Under the pieces are notes generated by a model. That model was not told where the DNA came from, ran no database searches, and saw nothing but the letters and a program-made list of their open reading frames with translations. From Jejuia algarum (GTDB lineage Bacteria; Bacteroidota; Bacteroidia; Flavobacteriales; Flavobacteriaceae): DNA of 64,000 nt. Position numbers and translations under genes: made by a program. Location: the NCBI GenBank assembly GCA_947495775.1, contig CANMAQ010000003.1, positions 124,001 to 188,000 of the forward strand. Direction: 5' to 3'. Numbering within the stretch: the stretch's first letter is position 1; each line of letters begins with the position of its first letter. Below, in pieces: positions 1-9,188 of the stretch.

Positions 1-181
1 TTGTCGGTGCTAACAAACTAGAGGAAATAAGAACAAATAATTCAGAACTAGGGGAACCAATAATAGAAAATAACACCATGTAAATTCCTAAATTAGCGTT
101 AACGGAGGGCATCGCAGAATGCGTTAGTATTACTAATAGGCAGGCAACAGCTCTTAAATTATTTATATATTGTATCTTCAT
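1..181 (-). CDS. Acyltransferase-3 family membrane protein, N-terminal part (runs off the left edge)
   Basis: Sixty codons are readable on the minus strand from an ATG at 181 to the window edge, with no stop. The N-terminus reads MKIQYINNLRAVACLLVILT, followed by HS; a second hydrophobic stretch ends in SELFVLISSSLL. This matches the opening of the acyltransferase-3 (OafA/NodX/WecH) family, whose first helix carries the conserved R and H and whose second helix normally reads close to ELFFVISGFLL. Such proteins O-acetylate or succinylate surface polysaccharides from the inner membrane. It starts 8 bp after the stop of the upstream glycosyltransferase and so is the distal gene of the polysaccharide operon. 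The family is fairly clear; the substrate cannot be read. Confidence 0.75.
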   Translation of the reverse strand, partial: MKIQYINNLRAVACLLVILTHSAMPSVNANLGIYMVLFSIIGSPSSELFVLISSSLLAPT

Positions 182-189
182 ACGGCTAC

Positions 190-1392
190 TTATGCTAAAT
201 ATTGTTGGGATACTTTTTTTAACTCAAACTTATCCAAGAGGTGTTCTTGATGTGTTTGTAAATTACTTTTAAAAGCAGTATCACTTAAAACTAATTTTAA
301 GGCTTCAGCAAATAAGACTTCTTCTTTAATAATGTCGTTGTTATTAGGAATCCCTAAGGCGTCTTTAAGCAGGTTAGGCGTTATAACACCCGATGCAACA
401 CTTACGTTTTCTGAAACGACATTTACAGGAGCTATGCTCATAAGTTCGGCAATACCGTTTGTACAATTAGAGCTTACAACAGGAACCCCTAATGCAATAG
501 ATTCTACGATAACATTTGGTGTGCCTTCAAAATGAGATGAAAGGGCTAAAAGATGGGCTTTGCTAAGGTATTTATAAGGGTTTTTTTTGCGTCCTAAAAA
601 ATGAATTTTAGCATCTAACTTATAGGAACTGATGAGCTTTTTTGTATGTTCTATAACATCTTTATCACCATCCCCTATAAAAATAAGACTAACGTCTTTC
701 ATACTTTCTTGCAGTATGTGAAATGCGTTTATAAGGTGCCATGGTGATTTTTGAGTGGATAATCGGCCTATAAAGACAATTGCTTTGGAATGGAATAGCG
801 CTGTTTCATTAGGGTCTTCAATGGGGTCTAAAGAAAGCTTTCTCAGGGTTTGTATATCATGAGGATTGTAGATAACTTCTAAATTATGAGGAAATTTATA
901 AGCACATTTTTCAATTAAATCTTCTTTGATACTTTGACTGATACAAACGACTTTATTAAAATGTTTGTAAGTTGTTTTATAAGACCATCTCACAATTTTA
1001 TTAAAAAGACTCTCATTCATTAACTCCACACTTTTTAAGGCATGGATACTCGCTATTTTAAATTCGTTGGTCTTGGTTAAACTCGAAAATATATTAGCCA
1101 TGTCACCAAATGCTATACTATGCGTGATGGAATGGGCTTTTATTATTTTTTTGAGTTTGCTCGAGGTTCTCAAGTAAAATAAAGCGCGTTCAATTTTTGA
1201 TAGTTCATGTAAATCTTTGGTTGACAACGCTATTTCATCTTCTCCAAAATTTATAATATCAGTCTTTAATTGAAAAAACTTGGCCACCTTAACCTCGTAG
1301 TGACAAGATTTATAATAATTGTAAAAGTGCTCGGCAAGGCGTTCCATACCACCAACACTTCCATAGGGCATTATTAATAAAATAGTTTTCAT
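190..1392 (-). CDS. Glycosyltransferase, GT4 (GT-B fold)
   Basis: This is a retaining-type GT-B glycosyltransferase of about 400 residues that probably adds one sugar to the lipid-linked repeat unit at the inner membrane. An N-terminal glycine-rich loop (GSVGGMERL) and the C-terminal E-x7-E motif EGTPNVIVE (about residues 289-297) place it in GT4 of the Glycos_transf_1 type. I chose the ATG at 1392, giving MKTILLIMPYGSVGG, because the longer frame from 1422 would overlap the upstream GT gene by 26 bp and adds ten unconserved residues. It lies 4 bp downstream of that gene in one transcription unit. Donor and acceptor sugars are unknown. Confidence 0.85.
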   Translation of the reverse strand: MKTILLIMPYGSVGGMERLAEHFYNYYKSCHYEVKVAKFFQLKTDIINFGEDEIALSTKDLHELSKIERALFYLRTSSKLKKIIKAHSITHSIAFGDMANIFSSLTKTNEFKIASIHALKSVELMNESLFNKIVRWSYKTTYKHFNKVVCISQSIKEDLIEKCAYKFPHNLEVIYNPHDIQTLRKLSLDPIEDPNETALFHSKAIVFIGRLSTQKSPWHLINAFHILQESMKDVSLIFIGDGDKDVIEHTKKLISSYKLDAKIHFLGRKKNPYKYLSKAHLLALSSHFEGTPNVIVESIALGVPVVSSNCTNGIAELMSIAPVNVVSENVSVASGVITPNLLKDALGIPNNNDIIKEEVLFAEALKLVLSDTAFKSNLQTHQEHLLDKFELKKVSQQYLA

Positions 1393-1396
1393 AAAT

Positions 1397-2494
1397 TTAT
1401 AGAAGAGAACGGAATAAAGCATCCCATTCGTTTAATATTTTTTCGGGTTTAAAATGACTCGCTTTTTCCTTAGCAGCTTGTCCCATTTGTAATCTTAAAT
1501 CCTCGTTAGACATTAGTTTAGAAAGTGCCTTGGCAAAGGCTTCTGTATCTCCATTTTTAATAAGAACTCCATTTACATCATGATCGATGATATCTGATGG
1601 GCCGTAAGGACAGTCGAACGATACACAAGGCACACCGTGTACCATAGCTTCTGTAAGCACCATACCAAAGCCTTCGTAACGCGATGAAAGTGCAAATATA
1701 GAGCTGTTTTGATAGACGTTACTTATATCTTTAACAGGATCGAAAAATGATACTGCATTGGTGATGTTTAGAGTTTGTGCTAAGGCGTCAAGTTTTATAC
1801 TGGGATTTTTTTTGCCATAAATATGTAATTTCCAGTCGGAGTGTTGCTGCATTACTAGGCGCCAAGATTCTAATAACCTTTCATACCCTTTTTGATAGTC
1901 GTGCCTGCCTACAGCTAATACTATTTTATTGGTTAGCGTACTGCGAGGTACCGTATCAGAGAACGATAAAGGGTTATTGATAACCATTGTGTTTTTTAAT
2001 GGCCATTCGTTGAGATTCCCTTTGGTAAGTACTACAAATTTATCATAGTAGCGTCCTCCAAAATACATGAGATTAAAGGTTAGTTTTCTTTTTAACCATG
2101 GTAAGAGTTTGAAAGTATCATTCTCTTTTTCTATCTCTTTAGAGACATGGCGTTCATAGATCATTTTACAGGGCTTCCCGATTAATAGAGGTACAAAAAA
2201 ACCTTTTAAACCATCATCACATACCGAAATTACATCTGGTTGTATTTTTTTTACATAAGAGCGTAACTGCTTAACGTAGCCTTTTAAATACCCTAATTTG
2301 TTTTGAGGGAGTTCTATATCATGATAGGTTATCGCGTTGCCAAAATCATAGAATAAAGGCATGTCACCTTGATTAAGCGTGATGATATGTACATCATAGT
2401 GATAAGCTTCAGCTAATAACTTCGCTTTAATAGAAAGTACACGTTCTAAACCCGCTGCACCACATATTTGATTCGTTATGTATAAAAGTCTCAT
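1397..2494 (-). CDS. Glycosyltransferase, GT4 (GT-B fold)
   Basis: A 365-residue cytoplasmic GT-B glycosyltransferase. The N-terminus (MRLLYITNQICGAAGLERVL) has the usual glycine-rich donor-side loop, and the C-terminal half has the motif EGFGMVLTE (about residues 274-282) followed by GVPCVSFDCPYGP, typical of GT4 enzymes such as those making GalNAc or Glc linkages in capsules. It is 3 bp from the upstream GT2 gene and 4 bp from the downstream GT4 gene, so the three glycosyltransferases are co-transcribed. Assigned role: one step in building the polysaccharide repeat unit. The sugar added cannot be predicted from sequence by eye. Confidence 0.87.
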   Translation of the reverse strand: MRLLYITNQICGAAGLERVLSIKAKLLAEAYHYDVHIITLNQGDMPLFYDFGNAITYHDIELPQNKLGYLKGYVKQLRSYVKKIQPDVISVCDDGLKGFFVPLLIGKPCKMIYERHVSKEIEKENDTFKLLPWLKRKLTFNLMYFGGRYYDKFVVLTKGNLNEWPLKNTMVINNPLSFSDTVPRSTLTNKIVLAVGRHDYQKGYERLLESWRLVMQQHSDWKLHIYGKKNPSIKLDALAQTLNITNAVSFFDPVKDISNVYQNSSIFALSSRYEGFGMVLTEAMVHGVPCVSFDCPYGPSDIIDHDVNGVLIKNGDTEAFAKALSKLMSNEDLRLQMGQAAKEKASHFKPEKILNEWDALFRSLL

Positions 2495-2497
2495 AAG

Positions 2498-3409
2498 CTA
2501 TGCTTTTTGGAAAAAATTGGACACTACAGTTCTAATGGCAAGTTTGAATAAATTGTAATCTCCAGTATACGTTTTAAAAGCCTTTAATATATTATACAAA
2601 GCTGCTGTTTTTTGTTTTAGGTTACCATCGTGTAATTGATACGCTTTATTATGGTAGTAACGGTGTTCTAAAGCTCTATTTTCTTTTTTAGTAAATACGG
2701 CGTGCTTTTCACGCTCAAATGCTCTAAGCGTATCTAAGGCAATAAGCACATTGGTTTTATTTGTAGATGAAATGCGTACTTGCGAATGCTCGACAAGTGT
2801 TAACAAAGGTTCATCTAAAACACCAATTTTATAACCTGCATCTAAAAACTTATAGTGAAAAAATTTATCTTGAAATCTAGGAATTTCAGAAAACCCACCC
2901 AAAGTATTAAAAACGTCTTTTTTAATTAAAAGCATAGATGTAAAAAGATTACCGTCTAAAATAGCGTCTTTTAAAGACGTACCTCTAGCTTTATTTTCCC
3001 TAGATTCAATACGCTTCCCATGTTCGTCTTCTCTGTACATAGAACACATACAGGCATCTAAGTGGGGGTGCGCTTTTAAGAAATTTAGTTGCTTTGTAAG
3101 TTTAGTAGGTTCGTAATAATCATCATCATCTAAAAAAGCAATAAATTCACCTGTAGCTGCTTTAGCTCCCGTATTTCTTGCTTTACAACCTCCTGAGTTT
3201 TTAGGATGTTTGATATAGGTAATGCGTTGTTGTTTTATGAACGGTTGTAATTTTTCTTCGGTAGCGCGTTGATAGGTGTCATTAGCCGTATTGTCATCTA
3301 CAACGATTATCTCTATGTTATCGTAAGTTTGTTTCGTAACGCTATGAATAGCAGTAACTAAACGATCACTTCTCTTATAGGTTGGTATAATTATTGAGAC
3401 TTTTTGCAT
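2498..3409 (-). CDS. Glycosyltransferase, GT2 (GT-A fold)
   Basis: A 303-residue GT-A type inverting glycosyltransferase. It opens with VSIIIPTYKR, has the nucleotide-binding aspartates in IIVVDDN (about residues 34-40), and carries the metal-binding DXD region as FLDDDDYYEP (about 92-101). No transmembrane anchor is visible. It is the first of three glycosyltransferases after the flippase gene (31 bp gap) and is 3 bp from the next. It probably adds a sugar to the undecaprenyl-linked repeat unit. The family call is secure; substrate specificity is not. Confidence 0.9.
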   Translation of the reverse strand: MQKVSIIIPTYKRSDRLVTAIHSVTKQTYDNIEIIVVDDNTANDTYQRATEEKLQPFIKQQRITYIKHPKNSGGCKARNTGAKAATGEFIAFLDDDDYYEPTKLTKQLNFLKAHPHLDACMCSMYREDEHGKRIESRENKARGTSLKDAILDGNLFTSMLLIKKDVFNTLGGFSEIPRFQDKFFHYKFLDAGYKIGVLDEPLLTLVEHSQVRISSTNKTNVLIALDTLRAFEREKHAVFTKKENRALEHRYYHNKAYQLHDGNLKQKTAALYNILKAFKTYTGDYNLFKLAIRTVVSNFFQKA

Positions 3410-3440
3410 GAGCTATAAAATTATCGTAATCATTGACTAA

Positions 3441-4943
3441 TTATTTTTTTAAAGATTTAATGGGGGTTATAAATAAATCTTGTTCATGCTTATGAATTCC
3501 TTTATAGAATATAACAACTACAAATACAATAGAATATAAGATGCATTTTAATAAAAAATTAAACCAACCATTTCCTGGAATAAAATAGATAGCGACACCA
3601 ATTAAAACTACAAAGGCAAAGGCCACTAAAAGTTTATGCATGAGTTCTTTAAAAAATCTATTAATGTTGATGCCTATCACTTTTGTATAGTATACATTTA
3701 AGATGATTTGCCCAATAATCCAACCAATTGTAGATCCAGAAATCATACCGATTGCTCCAAATTCTTTAACAAGAAAACCTCCAAGAATTGTACCTAGTCC
3801 AATACAAATTAAATAGGTGATAACTTTATAGGAGAGTTTGTTTTTGGCTTCTAATATAGAGTGTCCAAAGGCTTGGACAAGGGGAGGAGTATAGGCTAAC
3901 ATGATAATTAAGGCGATCCAATACGCATCATAGTAGGTTTCACCAACCCATAAAAACACAAATTGTTTGCCAAATAAGCCAAATGCACCAAGTATGTAAA
4001 GAAGTGCAACAAAAGAGATACGCCCTATTTTTATCATCATATCTGTTAGTGCTTTACCGTCAGATTTGGCAACAGCCATTTGTGTGGCCTTTGGTAAAAA
4101 TACACCAGAAATAGCATGTGAAAAGGCACCATAGTAAGTGCCAAGCATAATACCTACACCAAAAATAGCAACGATTGTAGTATTTGTTAATAGTCCTAAT
4201 ACCATTTGGCCGGCTTTCCATTGAAATTGAGACACTAAAGCTGCGACAAAAATCCAAACAGAAAAACCGAATATTTCTTTAATAAGTCTTTTTTCTAGCT
4301 GGTGTAATTTTATTTTTACTTTTAGTTTTTTGAAAACATATATAATGTTTATAAGAATGATGAGTACATTGAAGACGGTATCTATTACTACAAGAGAAAT
4401 GGCTTTACCTCCTAATAAAAGAATGGCAACCACGACTATTGTGCGTAGTAAGTATCTAACAATTCCAATGACTTTAGGGAATACAAACTGCTCTAAACCA
4501 AAGCAAATGCCATTAAAAGCACCTCCTGGTAGTGATATTGCTAAATTTAAAATCAAAATAGCAAACATGATTTTAGCTTTATCTATTTCAGTGTTTGTTA
4601 ATGAGTTTTCAAAAATAGATTCTAAATTGTAGTAACAAATAATGCCTGCTAGTATAACAACTACAGAGATAACGGCATAAATAAGCATACTTGTGGCTAA
4701 GAAATTTTCTTCTCCAATCCGATCTTTTTCGGCTCTATATTTAGAAACAAACCTTATTATGGTATTATTTAATCCGAAATCTAACACCGAAATATATCCT
4801 ACTATAGACCCTATAAGTGTGTATAATCCAAATTCACCATCTCCAAGTTTGGATATAATGAAGGGGGTTAAAACGATACCAACTATATTCGTAAGTATAA
4901 TATTAATATAATTAAGTAAGGCACCTTTTTTTAATTGACTCAT
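3441..4943 (-). CDS. wzx: Wzx-type polysaccharide flippase
   Basis: A 500-residue polytopic inner-membrane protein with about twelve to fourteen hydrophobic segments, beginning MSQLKKGALLNYINIILTNI. This N-terminus, with a helix of the form LLNYINIILTNIVGIVLTPF, is typical of the polysaccharide transporter branch of the MATE/MVF (MOP) superfamily. It would flip the undecaprenyl-linked repeat unit to the periplasm. The setting agrees: it is 6 bp from the upstream UDP-sugar dehydrogenase and just before three glycosyltransferases. The matching Wzy polymerase is not seen in the window and presumably lies past the left edge. Gene symbol is by role. Confidence 0.9.
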   Translation of the reverse strand: MSQLKKGALLNYINIILTNIVGIVLTPFIISKLGDGEFGLYTLIGSIVGYISVLDFGLNNTIIRFVSKYRAEKDRIGEENFLATSMLIYAVISVVVILAGIICYYNLESIFENSLTNTEIDKAKIMFAILILNLAISLPGGAFNGICFGLEQFVFPKVIGIVRYLLRTIVVVAILLLGGKAISLVVIDTVFNVLIILINIIYVFKKLKVKIKLHQLEKRLIKEIFGFSVWIFVAALVSQFQWKAGQMVLGLLTNTTIVAIFGVGIMLGTYYGAFSHAISGVFLPKATQMAVAKSDGKALTDMMIKIGRISFVALLYILGAFGLFGKQFVFLWVGETYYDAYWIALIIMLAYTPPLVQAFGHSILEAKNKLSYKVITYLICIGLGTILGGFLVKEFGAIGMISGSTIGWIIGQIILNVYYTKVIGININRFFKELMHKLLVAFAFVVLIGVAIYFIPGNGWFNFLLKCILYSIVFVVVIFYKGIHKHEQDLFITPIKSLKK

Positions 4944-4949
4944 AGTAAG

Positions 4950-6230
4950 TTAAGTGATTAGATCGTCTTCTTTTGTTAGAACTCCCTTAAAATCGTAGAT
5001 TAAACCATTTGTATCGAGGTAATCGTTTAGGTTTAATTTTAGAAATGTATCATGAGCTACTGCTAGTAGAATAGCATCAAATTTAGCCTCAGGCAGGCGC
5101 TCTACTGCATTAATTCCATAGTGCTCATTAATTTCCTGTGGTTTAGCCCAAGGATCGTAGACTGTAACAGCTGTACCATAGCTTTTCAGTTCTTCAATAA
5201 CGTCTATAACCTTAGTATTTCTAATATCAGGACAGTTTTCTTTAAATGTAAAGCCAAGCACGAGTATTTTAGCATTGTTCACTTTAATATTACTCTTAAT
5301 CATAAGCTTTATAATCTGAGAAGCAATATAAGTGCCCATGCCATCATTAACACGGCGTCCTGCCAAAATGATTTCGGGGTGGTAACCGACTTCTTGAGCT
5401 TTCTGAGCTAAATAGTAAGGGTCTACACCTATGCAATGTCCACCAACTAAACCAGGTTTAAAGGGTAGGAAATTCCATTTTGTACGCGCTGCTTCTAAAA
5501 CCGCATGTGTATCAATATTTAAAATATTAAAGATCTTAAACAACTCGTTTACAAAAGCAATGTTAATGTCTCTTTGCGAGTTTTCAATGACTTTAGCGGC
5601 TTCAGCAACTTTTATGTTAGGTGCTAAGTGCGTGCCAGCAGTAATAACGCTATTGTAGAGTTGATCTACTTTTAAACCTATATGAGGTGTTGATCCAGAA
5701 GTTACTTTTAGAATTTTATCAACGGTATGTAATTTGTCTCCAGGATTTATACGCTCTGGAGAATAGCCAGCAAAAAAGTCTGTGTTAAATTTTAAACCAC
5801 TTGTTTTTTCTAGAACGGGAATACACTCTTCTTCTGTGGCACCAGGGTAGACTGTAGATTCGTAAATAACAATATCACCTTTTTTTAAAACCTTGCCAAC
5901 AGCTTCACTGGACTTATATAGCGGTGTAAGGTCAGGCCTGTTATTTTTATCAATAGGCGTAGGAACGGTTATAATGTAATAGTTACAATTCGAAATAGCA
6001 TCTAAATCAGATGAACAGAATAAACCATTATTAGTATCGTTATTTTTTTTAATAACAGCTTGTAAGGTCGCTTTATCAACCTCTAGTGTAGTGTCTATAC
6101 CTTTTTCTAACGCATCTATTCTGTGTTGGTTTATATCAAAACCAACTACAGGATATTTTGTAGCAAATAACCTTGCTAAAGGCAATCCTACATATCCTAA
6201 ACCGATTATAGCTATTCTAATAGTACTCAT
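4950..6230 (-). CDS. UDP-N-acetylhexosamine 6-dehydrogenase (TviB/WbpO type)
   Basis: A 426-residue nucleotide-sugar dehydrogenase that would oxidise a UDP-HexNAc at C6 to the uronic acid with two NAD+. The N-terminal Rossmann motif is GLGYVGLPLA (about residues 10-19), and the catalytic cysteine lies in GGHCIGVDPYYLA (C near residue 265). The wording of these motifs is that of the TviB/WbpO/VipA branch acting on UDP-GlcNAc or UDP-GalNAc, and not of UDP-glucose dehydrogenase. It is 2 bp from the upstream UDP-glucose dehydrogenase gene. With the nearby 4-epimerase (TviC/WbpP type) the likely product is UDP-GalNAcA. UDP-ManNAcA is an alternative, but no 2-epimerase is seen here. Confidence 0.88.
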   Translation of the reverse strand: MSTIRIAIIGLGYVGLPLARLFATKYPVVGFDINQHRIDALEKGIDTTLEVDKATLQAVIKKNNDTNNGLFCSSDLDAISNCNYYIITVPTPIDKNNRPDLTPLYKSSEAVGKVLKKGDIVIYESTVYPGATEEECIPVLEKTSGLKFNTDFFAGYSPERINPGDKLHTVDKILKVTSGSTPHIGLKVDQLYNSVITAGTHLAPNIKVAEAAKVIENSQRDINIAFVNELFKIFNILNIDTHAVLEAARTKWNFLPFKPGLVGGHCIGVDPYYLAQKAQEVGYHPEIILAGRRVNDGMGTYIASQIIKLMIKSNIKVNNAKILVLGFTFKENCPDIRNTKVIDVIEELKSYGTAVTVYDPWAKPQEINEHYGINAVERLPEAKFDAILLAVAHDTFLKLNLNDYLDTNGLIYDFKGVLTKEDDLIT

Positions 6231-6232
6231 AA

Positions 6233-7612
6233 TTATTGACCTATTGCATAATATTCAAAACCGATAGCGTTCATTTCCTTTTTGTCTAGTATGTTTCTAC
6301 CGTCAAAAATAAATGCAGGTTTTTTCATTTCTTTATAGATGGCTTTCCAATCATAGCTTTTAAATTCGTCCCATTCGGTCATAATAGCTATAGCATGTGC
6401 TTCTTTTACTGCTTCATAAGGTGTATGCGCTGTTTGAAGGCCCGTTTCATTTTCAGATTCAGAACGCGTGTTTAAATAATTTAAATCGGATTGCATTTTT
6501 AATTTAGAAACTTTAGGATCGTACACTGATAATTCAGCCTGTTCATTAAGCAGATGGTCTGCAACATAAATTGCAGCAGATTCTCTCGTATCATTGGTGT
6601 CTTTTTTAAATGCCCAACCTAACATCGCTATTTTTTTTCCAGAAACCGTATTGTAAAGCGTTTTGATTAAACGGTCTGAAAAACGTCTTTTTTGGTGATC
6701 ATTCATAATAATAACCTGTTCCCAATAATCGGCAACCTCGGTTAAATTATAGGATTTAGCAATATATACTAAATTTAGGATGTCTTTTTGAAAACATGAG
6801 CCTCCAAAACCTATAGAAGCATTTAAAAACTTAGGTCCAATTCGAGAATCCATACCTATAGCTTTAGCAACTTCATTAACGTTCGCTTCGGTATGTTCAC
6901 AAAGCTCAGAAATGGCGTTTATAGAAGAGACGCGCTGTGCTAAGAAGGCATTAGCTGTAAGTTTAGATAGTTCTGATGACCATAAATTGGTTTTTAATAT
7001 TTTATCTTCAGGAACCCATGCGGCATAAACATTGGCTAATTGTGCAATGGCGTCTTCATTTTCGCCACCAATAAGAACGCGATCAGGATTTAAAAGGTCG
7101 CTAACAGCTGTGCCTTCGGCTAAAAATTCAGGGTTAGAAAGTATATGAAAATTAATAGCATTACCTGTATTATGCAAGATGCTTTTTATAGCTTCAGCAG
7201 TTCTTACAGGCAGTGTAGATTTTTCAACTACAATTTTATCTGTTTTTGCAACATCTGCGATGTTTCTTGCACACAGTTCTATATATTTTAAATCTGCAGC
7301 CATACCTTTTCCTTTACCATAAGTTTTGGTTGGGGTATTTACAGATATAAAAATCATTTCAGATTCATCTATAGCAGCGTCTATTGCTGTAGAAAAGAAT
7401 AAATTTTCACCTCTTGTTTCAGCAACGATATCTGCCAATCCTGGTTCATAGATGGGTAAATTATTTAAGTCAGGATCATTCCAAGCTGCAATGCGTTCTG
7501 CATTAATATCTACTATTGTAACTTTTATATTCGGATTATTTTTAGCGATTACAGCCATTGTAGGACCTCCTACATAACCTGCACCAATACAACATATGTT
7601 TTTTATTGTCAT
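6233..7612 (-). CDS. ugd: UDP-glucose 6-dehydrogenase
   Basis: A 459-residue UDP-glucose dehydrogenase of the longer, eukaryote-like class, giving UDP-glucuronic acid. Rossmann motif GAGYVGGPTMAVIA is at about residues 9-22; the catalytic cysteine lies in GFGGSCFQKDILNLVYIA (about 267-284); the C-terminal UDP-binding domain contains AFKKDTNDTRESAA. This GAGYVGGPT wording and length distinguish it from the shorter neighbour. It is the second gene of the minus-strand polysaccharide operon, 7 bp after the epimerase and 2 bp before the second dehydrogenase. Having both enzymes suggests an acidic polymer with two kinds of uronic acid. Confidence 0.92.
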   Translation of the reverse strand: MTIKNICCIGAGYVGGPTMAVIAKNNPNIKVTIVDINAERIAAWNDPDLNNLPIYEPGLADIVAETRGENLFFSTAIDAAIDESEMIFISVNTPTKTYGKGKGMAADLKYIELCARNIADVAKTDKIVVEKSTLPVRTAEAIKSILHNTGNAINFHILSNPEFLAEGTAVSDLLNPDRVLIGGENEDAIAQLANVYAAWVPEDKILKTNLWSSELSKLTANAFLAQRVSSINAISELCEHTEANVNEVAKAIGMDSRIGPKFLNASIGFGGSCFQKDILNLVYIAKSYNLTEVADYWEQVIIMNDHQKRRFSDRLIKTLYNTVSGKKIAMLGWAFKKDTNDTRESAAIYVADHLLNEQAELSVYDPKVSKLKMQSDLNYLNTRSESENETGLQTAHTPYEAVKEAHAIAIMTEWDEFKSYDWKAIYKEMKKPAFIFDGRNILDKKEMNAIGFEYYAIGQ

Positions 7613-7619
7613 AGTTCTC

Positions 7620-8627
7620 TTATTCTTTATAATTATTCCAATACCAATTTACAGCTTCTTTCAAGCCCTCCTCGATATTATATGTTGGTTTATAGTTTAA
7701 ATTTTGTTTAGCTTTTTCTATTGAGGCTAAAGAGTGGGGAATATCTCCAATTCTTTCTGCTCTATGTTTTATTTCAATAGTTTTTATTTTACTATCGTAT
7801 TCAGATAAATACTGTCTTAGCAAAGTTGCTAATTCAATTAAAGACGTTCTTTCACCATAAGCAACATTATATACGGTGTTTAATGCTTCTGTATTGCTGG
7901 TTGTCATAGCATTGATATTCATTTGAATAACATTGTCTATATATGTAAAATCCCTAGAATAACTACCATCGCCATTAATGTAAGGCGATTCGTGTTTTAA
8001 AAACTGTTGCACAAACTTTGGTATTACGGCAGCATAAGCACCATCGGGATCTTGTCGTTTACCAAATACATTAAAATAACGTAGTCCTATAGTTTCGAAG
8101 CCATATGTTTTGTGAAATACACTGGCATACAATTCATTAACGTATTTTGTAATGGCATAAGGCGAAAGAGGGTTCCCTATAACGTCTTCTACTTTAGGAA
8201 GCGCTTCATGATCTCCATATGTTGAAGAGCTGGCGGCATAAATAAACCGTTTTACACCTGCTTCTTTAGAGGCCACAAGCATATTTAAAAAGCCAGATAC
8301 ATTAACCGCATTACTAGTTATAGGATCTTTTATGGATCTAGGTACAGACCCTAAAGCAGCTTGATGAAGCACATAATCTACGTTGTGCTGCTTAAATGGA
8401 AGTTGGCAATCTTCCATGTTTCTAATGTCACCTTCTATCAAAGTAAAGTTGGTGTCGTTAAGAAAAGGGGAGATGTTCTTTTTGAAACCCGTGGAGAAAT
8501 TATCAAAGCAAATCACATTAATACCATAGTTTAATAGTGTTTCACATAAGTTAGACCCAATAAAACCAGCGCCTCCAGTAATTAAAACGGTTTGTCCTTT
8601 AAGGTAATCATGTTGCGTGTTCGTCAT
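7620..8627 (-). CDS. UDP-N-acetylglucosamine 4-epimerase family (TviC/WbpP type SDR)
   Basis: A 335-residue extended short-chain dehydrogenase. It shows the NAD-binding motif TGGAGFIGSNL (about residues 17-27), the active-site YAITKYVNELY (Y-x3-K near 155) and the C-terminal HRAERIGDIPHSLAS, the last being typical of the WbpP/TviC/WbgU 4-epimerases that interconvert UDP-GlcNAc(A) and UDP-GalNAc(A). It is the promoter-proximal gene of the minus-strand operon. With the TviB-like dehydrogenase two genes downstream it would make UDP-GalNAcA. A role as UDP-glucuronate epimerase is the main alternative. Confidence 0.87.
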   Translation of the reverse strand: MTNTQHDYLKGQTVLITGGAGFIGSNLCETLLNYGINVICFDNFSTGFKKNISPFLNDTNFTLIEGDIRNMEDCQLPFKQHNVDYVLHQAALGSVPRSIKDPITSNAVNVSGFLNMLVASKEAGVKRFIYAASSSTYGDHEALPKVEDVIGNPLSPYAITKYVNELYASVFHKTYGFETIGLRYFNVFGKRQDPDGAYAAVIPKFVQQFLKHESPYINGDGSYSRDFTYIDNVIQMNINAMTTSNTEALNTVYNVAYGERTSLIELATLLRQYLSEYDSKIKTIEIKHRAERIGDIPHSLASIEKAKQNLNYKPTYNIEEGLKEAVNWYWNNYKE

Positions 8628-9188
8628 TAAAAGTAAGCTTCTTAATTAAGGTTAGTTTATTTTGAGGCAAATATTAAAAAAAAAACCTAATGACCTACTA
8701 AAACTATATCAACATATTCCTTTTTACGATGAAATTCATTCTTACGTGTTAATTTTTTTTTTTTTTAGATGAATTATTTAATCTCGATTGATAGTTGTTA
8801 CGGGTTTATAGTTAGTGTTTTATCGACGATATGCGTGTTTTTTAGCTGAAAAAACATGAAATGTATTTAACCGAAATTAATGACTCTTTTAGCGAATTAA
8901 AGCTTTTAAAAGTTTGTTTATCTGAAACAATTACTATTTTTACACCGATTTATAACAAGATTAAATTGATTAATAGCCAAATTGATTTAAAGTGTTTGAG
9001 TTAATATCCTAATAATGATTAATTATCCCTCTGATTAACAGTATTATGATCTAGCAATAACAAACATTTTATAACAACGCTAATTGAAACTAATTGTTGA
9101 TTTTGTTTTTCTTCAAAAATTATGAGGGATTCCAATAGCAACATTTTAATAAATATTAAAACTATCATAGCATATAGCTATATTGAAT
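8628..9188. promoter_or_regulatory. Divergent intergenic region between the two arms of the polysaccharide locus
   Basis: This 561-bp, very AT-rich stretch separates the minus-strand operon (start 8627) from the plus-strand operon (start 9189), so it must hold both promoters. On the minus strand, 8668-8675 reads AATATTTG, one mismatch from the Bacteroidota -7 box TAnnTTTG, about 40 bp from the epimerase start. On the plus strand 9098-9105 reads TGATTTTG, also one mismatch. No protein-coding ORF of note and no strong hairpin were found. The length is larger than two promoters need, so other regulatory sites are possible. Confidence 0.5.

Noticed and set aside
8769..8849. A 26-codon ORF in the divergent capsule gap (MNYLISIDSCYGFIVSV...).
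   Set aside because: No signal, promoter or operon support; ORFs of this length occur by chance in AT-rich DNA.
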